NCBI GenBank assembly: GCA_947496705.1
Contig: CANMDW010000001.1
Location: forward strand, 992,001 to 1,056,000
From: an uncultured Aquimarina sp.
GTDB lineage: Bacteria; Bacteroidota; Bacteroidia; Flavobacteriales; Flavobacteriaceae
Reading direction: 5' to 3'
Length of the DNA stretch: 64,000 nucleotides
In this document: one piece after another, positions 56,915 to 64,000 of the stretch
Layout: the number at the start of each line of letters is the position of its first letter
How positions within the stretch are numbered: position 1 is the first letter of the stretch
Notes under the pieces: model-generated
Seen by the model: the letters and a program-made list of their open reading frames with translations, nothing else
Told to the model about the DNA's origin: nothing
The model's database searches: none
Position numbers and translations under genes: made by a program

Positions 56915-57892
56915 TTAATCTAAAGATTCGTTGATCAGATTGGAAGCTTTGAGCATTTCACTAAACTCTTCCGAAGTCAAACTTCCATAATAAAAGTTAC
57001 GGGGATTAATACGTTCACCGTCTTTAAATATTTCATAATGAAGATGTGGCGCAACCGATCTACCTGTACTGCCTACATATCCAATGACATCTCCGCGGTT
57101 AATTTTCTGCCCTTTCTTTACATTATATTTACTTAAATGGGCATACAAACTAACATAATTAAAACCGTGGTCAATACGCACATGTCTTCCGTAGCCTGTA
57201 GAATTGGCATCTGCCCTGGTGACAACACCATTTCCTGATGCATAAACGGGTGTTCCTGTTGAAGCAGAGAAATCCATCCCGTAGTGAAATTTTCTAGCTT
57301 TTGTAAATGGGTCACTTCGCCATCCAAATCCCGAAGCCATTCGCCTTAAATCAGAGTTTTGTACCGGTTGGATTGCAGGAATTGTAGCCAACAACTCTTC
57401 TTTTTGCTCTGCAAGATTAGCAATCTCATCCAGTGATTTTGATTGCACGACAATTTGCTTTGTTAATTTATCTATTCGCTCACTACTTCCGATAATGATT
57501 TCAGAATTATCAAAACCTTCCAGATTTTTATATCGGTTTACTCCTCCAAACCCGGCATTACGCAGTTCTTCAGGAATTGGATTAGCACCAAAATAGAGAC
57601 GGTATATATTATCATCACGTTCTGCTATTTCTTTCAGGATATTTTCATCCCGTTTTAACCTTTTATTCATTAAGTCATACTGAAGCTGCATATTCTCAAG
57701 CTCTCTTCGATAAGCTTTTTCCTTTGGAGTTTCTAATTGAGGGATATTGAGATATATGAGAAGCAATACAAAACCAGCCAAAAAAGTGCCAATAACACCC
57801 AATGCAGCTATACCGAATTTTCGACCTTTCTTTTGCTCTATTTTGCGATAAGAAAGCGTATCACTATCATAGTAATATTTAACCTTTGACAT
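56915..57892 (-). CDS. M23-family metallopeptidase, membrane anchored
   Basis: The 325-residue protein is a predicted peptidoglycan endopeptidase. It has one N-terminal membrane helix (about residues 28-48), a coiled-coil region (about 55-100 and 145-165) and a C-terminal M23 (LytM) domain. Zn ligands are in FHYGMDFSASTGTPVYASGNG (His and Asp) and in HLHYEIFKDGERINP (H-x-H); GYGRHVRIDHGFNYVSLYAHLSKY lies between. All active-site residues are present, so it is likely active rather than an EnvC/NlpD-type activator. It is the first gene of the operon. Confidence 0.94.
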   Translation of the reverse strand: MSKVKYYYDSDTLSYRKIEQKKGRKFGIAALGVIGTFLAGFVLLLIYLNIPQLETPKEKAYRRELENMQLQYDLMNKRLKRDENILKEIAERDDNIYRLYFGANPIPEELRNAGFGGVNRYKNLEGFDNSEIIIGSSERIDKLTKQIVVQSKSLDEIANLAEQKEELLATIPAIQPVQNSDLRRMASGFGWRSDPFTKARKFHYGMDFSASTGTPVYASGNGVVTRADANSTGYGRHVRIDHGFNYVSLYAHLSKYNVKKGQKINRGDVIGYVGSTGRSVAPHLHYEIFKDGERINPRNFYYGSLTSEEFSEMLKASNLINESLD

Positions 57893-58220
57893 AATCTAAA
57901 ATATGCTATTTTTGCAGGATATCAACCAAAAAAGGCTTATTTATAGCCTGGACATCGCAACAAATATAATAAAATGTTGCTAAGTCGAGAAAAAACTTAC
58001 GAATATCGATAAATTATTAGGTTTTAATATATTGAATAATAGCAAGTTAAATGCTTTTTTAAGTTGAATTTAAGCGTGTGAAATGAGCATGATTAAGAGT
58101 TTCTGCTTTTCAGATCCCTATAGCTATCGGGATTTGGGCGAAATGATTATTATGCGACCCGAAGCGTTAGAAGGATCTGATTCCTGATAGCTATAGGGAT
58201 AAAAAACAAAACATAAACAG
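57893..58220. other. divergent region between M23 operon and alaS
   Basis: The region should carry promoters in both directions; no exact consensus was found. The alaS side contains the inverted-repeat element listed at 58114-58200. Nothing coding is visible. Confidence 0.5.
58114..58200. repeat. inverted-repeat element upstream of alaS
   Basis: ATCCCTATAGCTATCGGGA (58114-58132) and its complement with one mismatch (58182-58200) flank a ~49-bp centre. Each arm contains a near-palindromic core, ATAGCTAT. The right arm ends 20 bp before the alaS ATG, so the hairpin would lie in or overlap its leader. It looks like a REP/MITE-type intergenic repeat. Confidence 0.65.
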
Positions 58221-60854
58221 ATGAACTCCCAAGAAGTTAGAAATCAGTTTTTAGAATTTTTTACATCCAAAAAACACAGCATTGTAGCATCGGCACCGAT
58301 GGTGATTAAGGATGATCCCACCTTGATGTTTACCAATGCAGGGATGAACCAGTTCAAAGAATACTTTTTGGGGAATGGTATTCCAAAAAATAATCGTATT
58401 GCAGATACTCAAAAATGTCTGCGAGTAAGTGGTAAACACAATGATCTGGAGGAGGTAGGGATGGATACTTATCACCATACCATGTTTGAAATGCTTGGAA
58501 ACTGGAGTTTTGGGGATTATTTTAAAAAAGAAGCGATTCATTGGGCATGGGAACTACTCACAGAAGTGTTTGGAATAGATAAAGACATACTTTATGTTTC
58601 GGTTTTTGAAGGAGCAAAAGACGAAAACCTTGATATGGATCAGGAAGCCTATAATCTTTGGAAAGATATTGTTCCCGAAGACCGAATCATTATGGGTAAT
58701 AAGAAGGATAATTTTTGGGAAATGGGTGATCAGGGTCCTTGCGGGCCTTGTTCTGAAATTCACGTAGATATCCGTTCTGATGATGAGAAAGCTAAAATTC
58801 CGGGCAGGGATCTGGTCAATGCCGATCATCCGCAAGTCGTAGAGATCTGGAACCTGGTTTTTATGCAATTTAACAGAAAAGCAGATGGGTCGCTAGAAAA
58901 ATTACCTGCCCAACATGTTGATACCGGTATGGGGTTTGAACGCCTGTGTATGGTATTACAAGGGGTAAAGTCTAATTATGACACCGATGTTTTTACACCC
59001 TTGATCAGAGAAATAGAGACCATTACCAATTCAAAATACGATAAAAATAGTGTACCTGCCGATGAAGATGGTAAAGTAAGTGTAGCGATTCGGGTGATTG
59101 CAGATCATGTGAGAGCAGTAGCATTCTCGATTGCCGATGGACAGTTGCCCAGTAATACAGGAGCGGGGTATGTGATCAGAAGAATTTTACGAAGAGCCAT
59201 CAGGTACGGATTTACTTTTCTGGATACCAAAGAACCTTTTATCTATAAGTTGGTGGAGACCTTAAGTAAGCAGATGGGTAAAGCATTTCCCGAGCTAAAA
59301 GCGCAAAAAAACCTTATTGTGAATGTGATTAAAGAAGAGGAACACTCTTTTTTAAGAACACTGGACCAGGGGTTGGTTCTTTTGGATACTGTTATTAAAA
59401 ATACTAAAGGGAAAGTTGTTTCAGGAGAGAAAGCTTTTGAGTTATATGATACCTATGGGTTTCCGATTGATTTGACTGCTTTGATATTGAGTGAAGAAGG
59501 GTATGAGCTGGATGAAAAAGGTTTTGATACCGAATTACAAAAACAAAAGGAACGTTCGAGAGCAGCTTCGCAGGTTTCTACAGGAGATTGGGAAATTTTG
59601 ATAGAAGGTCCTTCAGAAGAATTTATAGGGTACGACCACCTTTCGGCAGATGTAAAAATTACTCGCTACCGAAAAGTAAGTAGCAAGAAAGAAGGAGAAT
59701 TATTTCAGCTGGTTTTTGATAACACACCCTTTTACCCAGAAGGAGGCGGACAAGTAGGCGATAAAGGATATTTGGAAGCATCCAATGGCGATGTAATTTA
59801 TATTGTAGATACCAAAAAAGAGAACAATCTGATTGTTCACTTTTCGAAGAGTGTGCCCAAAAAGATAGCAGGAACATTTAAAGCAGTTGTAGATAGCAAA
59901 CAGAGAGCAAGAACAGCTTCTAATCATACGGCAACACATTTATTGCACCAGGCACTTCGTTCTGTTTTAGGAACGCATGTAGAGCAAAAAGGATCTATGG
60001 TACATAGCGGTAATTTGCGGTTTGATTTTTCGCATTTTGCCAAAGTTTCTGCCGATGAATTGAAAGAAGTTGAGAATTTTGTAAATGCACGAATTCGTGA
60101 GAACCTTCCGTTGGAAGAACATCGAAATATTTCATATGATAAAGCAATTGCCGAAGGAGCTATTGCGTTGTTTGGAGAAAAATACGGAGATTCGGTAAGG
60201 GCAATTCGATTTGGAGAGTCTATGGAACTATGCGGAGGAATACATGTAGAGAATACCAGAGACATCTGGCATTTTAAAATTACATCAGAAAGTGCAATAG
60301 CTGCAGGAATACGTCGTGTTGAGGCAATAACCAGTGATGCAGCAAAAGAATATTTTACCACTCAGTCTGAAGCTTTTAACGAGGTGAAAGCCGTGCTTAA
60401 GAATGTCAAAGATCCCGTGAAAGCAATAACATCTTTGCAGGATGAAAATGCAAACCTTAAAAAACAAATAGAGGTACTTTTAAAAGATAAAACTAAAAAC
60501 CTGAAAAGCGAACTCACTTCTGAATTCGAAGAAATAAAAGGGGTTAAGTTCTTAGCCAAAAAAGTAGATCTCGATGCTGCGGGCATTAAAGATCTGTCTT
60601 TTGAACTAGGAGGTGAAATTGAAAATATCTTGTTGGTGTTTGGAGCCGAACAAAATGGTAAGGCATTACTATCTTGTTATGTATCCAAGAATTTGGTTGC
60701 CGAAAAAGAATTAAATGCCGGACAAATAGTTCGTGAACTTGGTAAATATATTCAAGGCGGCGGCGGCGGACAACCATTTTTTGCTACAGCAGGAGGAAAA
60801 AATCCGGCAGGAATAGAAGAAGCATTGAATAATGCTAAACAATATTTAAGCTAA
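58221..60854 (+). CDS. alaS: alanine-tRNA ligase
   Basis: The 877-residue enzyme charges tRNA-Ala. The class II catalytic part contains [49 protein letters not shown] and [18 protein letters not shown]. The editing domain has the Zn ligands [12 protein letters not shown] and [11 protein letters not shown]. The C-terminal coiled coil and C-Ala domain end with [19 protein letters not shown]. Complete and typical. Divergent from the M23 operon. Confidence 0.97.
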   Translation: MNSQEVRNQFLEFFTSKKHSIVASAPMVIKDDPTLMFTNAGMNQFKEYFLGNGIPKNNRIADTQKCLRVSGKHNDLEEVGMDTYHHTMFEMLGNWSFGDYFKKEAIHWAWELLTEVFGIDKDILYVSVFEGAKDENLDMDQEAYNLWKDIVPEDRIIMGNKKDNFWEMGDQGPCGPCSEIHVDIRSDDEKAKIPGRDLVNADHPQVVEIWNLVFMQFNRKADGSLEKLPAQHVDTGMGFERLCMVLQGVKSNYDTDVFTPLIREIETITNSKYDKNSVPADEDGKVSVAIRVIADHVRAVAFSIADGQLPSNTGAGYVIRRILRRAIRYGFTFLDTKEPFIYKLVETLSKQMGKAFPELKAQKNLIVNVIKEEEHSFLRTLDQGLVLLDTVIKNTKGKVVSGEKAFELYDTYGFPIDLTALILSEEGYELDEKGFDTELQKQKERSRAASQVSTGDWEILIEGPSEEFIGYDHLSADVKITRYRKVSSKKEGELFQLVFDNTPFYPEGGGQVGDKGYLEASNGDVIYIVDTKKENNLIVHFSKSVPKKIAGTFKAVVDSKQRARTASNHTATHLLHQALRSVLGTHVEQKGSMVHSGNLRFDFSHFAKVSADELKEVENFVNARIRENLPLEEHRNISYDKAIAEGAIALFGEKYGDSVRAIRFGESMELCGGIHVENTRDIWHFKITSESAIAAGIRRVEAITSDAAKEYFTTQSEAFNEVKAVLKNVKDPVKAITSLQDENANLKKQIEVLLKDKTKNLKSELTSEFEEIKGVKFLAKKVDLDAAGIKDLSFELGGEIENILLVFGAEQNGKALLSCYVSKNLVAEKELNAGQIVRELGKYIQGGGGGQPFFATAGGKNPAGIEEALNNAKQYLS

Positions 60855-60924
60855 CTACTTACGCAAAGATGCTAAAATGTAAAGAGAGGTTCAGAATAAT
60901 GAAGAAGAATGGTTCGAAAATGAA

Positions 60925-61285
60925 TTGGCTGGTATTATTGTTGATTGCTCATGTCATATTCATGTTGAGTTAGATCCTGGACTTTTTGAATCTGTTTATG
61001 AGGAGATTATGTTTCATGAGTTAACTTCAATTGGTTTGAAAGTTGAAAGGCAAAAAGCATTACCTGTGATTTGGAAAGGAAAAACAATGGATATGGGATT
61101 TCGAACAGACTTAATAGTTGAAGACAAAGTCATTGTAGAGTTAAAGTCGGTTGAAAAGATTGCTCCGGTGCATTCAAAACAGCTGTTGACCTATCTGAAA
61201 TTAACAGGTATGAAGTTAGGGTTATTGATAAATTTTATATAGTCCTTTAATTAAAACAGGGATAACAAGGATAGTAAATGGATAA
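60925..61285 (+). pseudogene. GxxExxY protein, frameshifted
   Basis: The frame encodes a GxxExxY family protein (IIVDCSCHIHVELDPGLFESVYEEIM; ERQKALPVIWKGKTMDMGFRTDLIVEDKVIVELKSVEKI; HSKQLLTYLKLTGMKLGLLINF). The frame stops at 61242, but the missing tail PLIKTGITRIVNG continues in the next frame to a stop at 61285, so a one-base change has shifted the end. The 5' end is also imperfect: homologous sequence (WFENELAG) runs upstream of the only in-frame start-like codon, a TTG at 60925, while the nearby ATG at 60899 is out of frame. The role of this family is unknown. The gene is probably decayed. Confidence 0.75.
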
Positions 61286-61347
61286 TAATCTTTTATGTGT
61301 ATCTTATTGAAAATAAAACCTTTGCATCTTTGTGTGATCTACAATAT

Positions 61348-62295
61348 ATGAACCTACAAACCAAAATAGCATTACCACCTAGAGAACCTAAGATTGATTA
61401 TGAGTCTGAGGTAGTACTATTAGGTTCCTGTTTTGCAGAGAATATTGGAAAGAAATTCGAGTATTTCAAATTCAGAAACTGTATCAATCCATTAGGTATT
61501 CTGTTTCATCCCAAAGCGATTGAAACTTTTTTGTGGATGGCTACTCAGGATGAAAAATATACCGAAACCGATTTATTTTATCATAATGAGCGCTGGCATT
61601 GTTTTGATGCACACTCTTCCTTAAGCAATTCTGACCAGGATACTTTACTTTTGGGGTTAAATGATGCATTAACCCGTACTAAAGAAGAAATACAATCTGC
61701 AACACATATTTTTATTACTTTAGGTACTGCCTGGGTGTATCGCTTAAAGACGTTGGATATGATTGTCGCGAATTGCCATAAAATCCCACAAAAAGAGTTT
61801 GATAAAGAATTATTATCGGTCAAGGAGGTTGAACAATGTCTTCAAAATTGTATGAATTTAATACAAAGCCTTAATTCAGCAGCTCAAATCATATTTACAG
61901 TCTCTCCGGTAAGACATTCTAAAGATGGATTTGTAGAGAATACTAGAAGTAAATCTCATCTAATTGCTGCGGTCCATAAAACTATAGAGGAAAGTGAAAG
62001 TTTTGACTATTTTCCATCTTATGAAATTATGATGGATGAACTTAGAGACTATCGATTCTATGGGTCAGATATGATTCACCCTAGCGAACTTGCGATTCAA
62101 TATATTTGGGAACTTTTTTCTGAGATTTGGGTTTCAGAAAAGGCTAAAAATACGATGAAACAAGTTGAAGAAGTGCAAAAAGGACTAACGCATAGGCCAT
62201 TTAACCCAAATAGTGAAAAATATACTTCGTTTCTGAAAAAATTAACTTCAAAAAAGAATCAACTTCAGCAAGAATACCCATTTATGAGTTTCTAA
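61348..62295 (+). CDS. GSCFA-domain protein
   Basis: The 315-residue protein starts at the ATG at 61348 (MNLQTKIALPP), where family members begin; the open frame extends 51 bp further upstream. The naming motif is VVLLGSCFAENIG near residue 25, followed by GILFHPKAI, HSSLSN, FITLGTAWVYR, IIFTVSPVRHSKDGF and SDMIHPSELAIQYIWE. The pattern (an early Gly-Ser, a late Asp-x-x-His) resembles SGNH-type hydrolases, so a lipase or esterase-like activity is possible. The function of the family is not established. It converges with the hydroxylase gene, 14 bp away. Confidence 0.92.
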   Translation: MNLQTKIALPPREPKIDYESEVVLLGSCFAENIGKKFEYFKFRNCINPLGILFHPKAIETFLWMATQDEKYTETDLFYHNERWHCFDAHSSLSNSDQDTLLLGLNDALTRTKEEIQSATHIFITLGTAWVYRLKTLDMIVANCHKIPQKEFDKELLSVKEVEQCLQNCMNLIQSLNSAAQIIFTVSPVRHSKDGFVENTRSKSHLIAAVHKTIEESESFDYFPSYEIMMDELRDYRFYGSDMIHPSELAIQYIWELFSEIWVSEKAKNTMKQVEEVQKGLTHRPFNPNSEKYTSFLKKLTSKKNQLQQEYPFMSF

Positions 62296-62309
62296 AAGCT
62301 TATGATCTT

Positions 62310-64000
62310 TTATGCTGTTGTAAAGTTTGTGTCAATCATCCCTATGCCACTGTCTATTAAATGCTTGATGTCTGGTCTTTCAATTTTAATACGTTCTAAA
62401 TGGTTTAGGATTTGTGTAGTAAATTTTGAATCCCGATCATAAACGAGCTCATAAATCTCAATGGGTAATAACCAATCGCCGGAGTGATCTGCCTTCAGAA
62501 TTTCAAAAGCGGCTTCTAATGAAAATTTAGTATTTTTTCCTTCTCTGATATTTTTTACAGATTCATATAACGAATGTAATTCTAGTTGTTTTTCAGAATA
62601 GGAACGTTTTACAGTTTCTGAAGAAGGATTATGGGTTACCAGATCAAAAGAGTAGTCATCTGCCGGGCCAGAGAATGCAGATACGATTTCTTTTCCTACC
62701 GCCAGATCAAAGGTGCCCCATTCGGGTTTAAAGAGATATTCGTCCTTATATTTGATGGTACATTCACTAAATTGGATTAAAATAAGCTCTCCCTGAATAT
62801 TACGCATACCGGTAATATTGGTTCCTGCTACAGTAATTCCGCTTTCAAATTCAAACTCTATATATTCACCATCATAAAAATTATAAGCTTTCAGGTCTCG
62901 CGGAGACATATTTTCTATGGCAAGGTTAATTCCTTTTAGTTTTCCCAGAGGAGATCTAAACCCATTAGGATGAGTATCAATACCATGACCAATCAATTCT
63001 TTTTCTCTAAACGACAGTGCTGTAGGTCCCGAAGTCTCAAAATAAATAACTTCGTTATCCTCATTTTTTATCATTCGGGTGAAAACCCCAGAGATTTGTA
63101 ACCCGGTGCTCAATTCAATGGTTCCCAGGTTTTCTGATTCGATCAATTTTGCCAATCCCCGATGTCCTCCTTTGCGCAAAGCCATGGTATCTGCAAATTC
63201 TTCCAGTACCTGACACAAATAAGCAAAATCTGGGGTTACAAAAAGTTGGGGTTGAGGTTTGGTAATATCAAAATCCTGATAAGCTGCTTCAGGCGAGTAT
63301 GGCAGCTTTTTCACCTGATTGGTCATGCACCACTCACTTTCGCCAATAGAAGAGAGTAATCCTGCGCCATATATTTTAGGGTTTTCTACAGTGCCAATAA
63401 GACCATATTCTACCGTCCACCAATGCAGATTGCGTATCAAAGCCATCTCTGATGGGGTAGATTTTTGGTTTTGTAATACCGAAACTCTTTTTTCTGCTGC
63501 TGCTATATCATTTGAATTTGTATCCTGTGCTTCTTTTAAAATAGAAAGTGTGCGCACAGCTTCATACATTTCATAATCTTTTTTTGAAGAAATTGCTTTA
63601 CACCCTATTTTTCCGAAGCGGCGCAGATATTCTGCATAATCCGGATTGGCAATAATAGGCGCGTGTCCTGCAGCTTCGTGAATAATATCTGGAGCGGGGG
63701 TGTATTCTATATTTTCAAGCTGTCTGATATCGGAAGCAATTACAAGAATATTATACGCCTGAAACTCCATAAAAGCATTTGGAGGAATAAAACCATCTAC
63801 GGCAACCGCTGCCCAACCTATTTCTTTTAAGATTCTGTTCATTCCATACATACTGGGGATTTCATCGATAGAAATACCGGTCTTTTTAAGACCATTTTGA
63901 TACGAACCATGAGCAACTTTATGAAGTGAAGTAATGTTTTTTCGCATTACATATCTCCATACTGCTTGATCTATCGGGGTATACTCCTCATAATCTTGAG
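62310..64000 (-). CDS. aromatic amino acid hydroxylase (partial)
   Basis: The gene runs off the right edge; the frame is open to 64000 (QDYEEYTPIDQAVWRYVMRKN precedes the internal ATG at 63947), so about 563 residues are seen. It is a pterin-dependent, non-haem iron monooxygenase of the phenylalanine-4-hydroxylase family. The iron-binding PDIIHEAAGHAPII gives the two His, and the Glu in WWTVEYGLIG is the third ligand. The C-terminal ~230 residues after the catalytic domain are an extension typical of the long (~580-residue) Bacteroidota version, not the short Pseudomonas-type enzyme. Phenylalanine is the likely substrate, inferred from the family. Confidence 0.93.
   Translation of the reverse strand, partial: QDYEEYTPIDQAVWRYVMRKNITSLHKVAHGSYQNGLKKTGISIDEIPSMYGMNRILKEIGWAAVAVDGFIPPNAFMEFQAYNILVIASDIRQLENIEYTPAPDIIHEAAGHAPIIANPDYAEYLRRFGKIGCKAISSKKDYEMYEAVRTLSILKEAQDTNSNDIAAAEKRVSVLQNQKSTPSEMALIRNLHWWTVEYGLIGTVENPKIYGAGLLSSIGESEWCMTNQVKKLPYSPEAAYQDFDITKPQPQLFVTPDFAYLCQVLEEFADTMALRKGGHRGLAKLIESENLGTIELSTGLQISGVFTRMIKNEDNEVIYFETSGPTALSFREKELIGHGIDTHPNGFRSPLGKLKGINLAIENMSPRDLKAYNFYDGEYIEFEFESGITVAGTNITGMRNIQGELILIQFSECTIKYKDEYLFKPEWGTFDLAVGKEIVSAFSGPADDYSFDLVTHNPSSETVKRSYSEKQLELHSLYESVKNIREGKNTKFSLEAAFEILKADHSGDWLLPIEIYELVYDRDSKFTTQILNHLERIKIERPDIKHLIDSGIGMIDTNFTTA

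Overview
The window looks like a chromosomal segment of a low-GC marine Flavobacteriaceae (Bacteroidota). The evidence is: many signal peptides ending in Ala-Gln; promoter -7 boxes of the TAnnTTTG type; few purine-rich ribosome sites; GSCFA, DUF5916 and PD40/OmpA proteins; and the M23/MerR/LemA/TPM block next to alaS. An Aquimarina-like genome is my guess from overall resemblance, not a database result. I see no tRNA, rRNA, CRISPR array or intact insertion sequence.

Layout. (1) 1-1150: an ECF sigma factor translationally coupled to a membrane anti-sigma-like TPR protein that runs off the left edge. (2) 1.5-14.5 kb, minus strand: one long probable operon of eight secreted proteins. Six of them are diverged paralogs of one unnamed beta-rich family that carries a Y-Y-Y-L-P signature. 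(3) 14.8-35.8 kb, plus strand: a hybrid sensor kinase/response regulator with an AraC output domain. It is followed by a complete Tc (ABC) toxin of two giant genes. The first is a fused TcB-TcC (SpvB plus Rhs) ending in a nuclease-like domain; the second is a 3381-residue TcA with extra peptidoglycan-binding-like, transthyretin-like and PA14 domains. A strong terminator closes this block. (4) 36-45.5 kb: a DUF5916 outer-membrane protein, a repeat lipoprotein bracketed by direct repeats, a LytS/LytT-type two-component pair with a beta-propeller sensor, small secreted proteins, and a leaderless N-acetylmuramidase. (5) 45.6-64 kb: mostly housekeeping genes (fhs, an AGCS amino acid symporter, a PD40/OmpA protein, era, der, the M23-CapA-MerR-LemA-TPM operon, alaS, GSCFA, aromatic amino acid hydroxylase) plus two decayed genes, an rRNA/tRNA methyltransferase remnant and a frameshifted GxxExxY gene.

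How the genes may work together. The kinase/AraC regulator lies between, and is transcribed away from, the secreted-paralog operon, and it runs in the same direction as the toxin genes. The simplest reading is one regulated island in which the regulator controls both the Tc toxin and a set of exported accessory or coat proteins. The paralog array next to a Tc toxin is the most likely previously undescribed part of the window. Several short palindromic intergenic elements, at least two of them related to each other, are scattered at gene boundaries.
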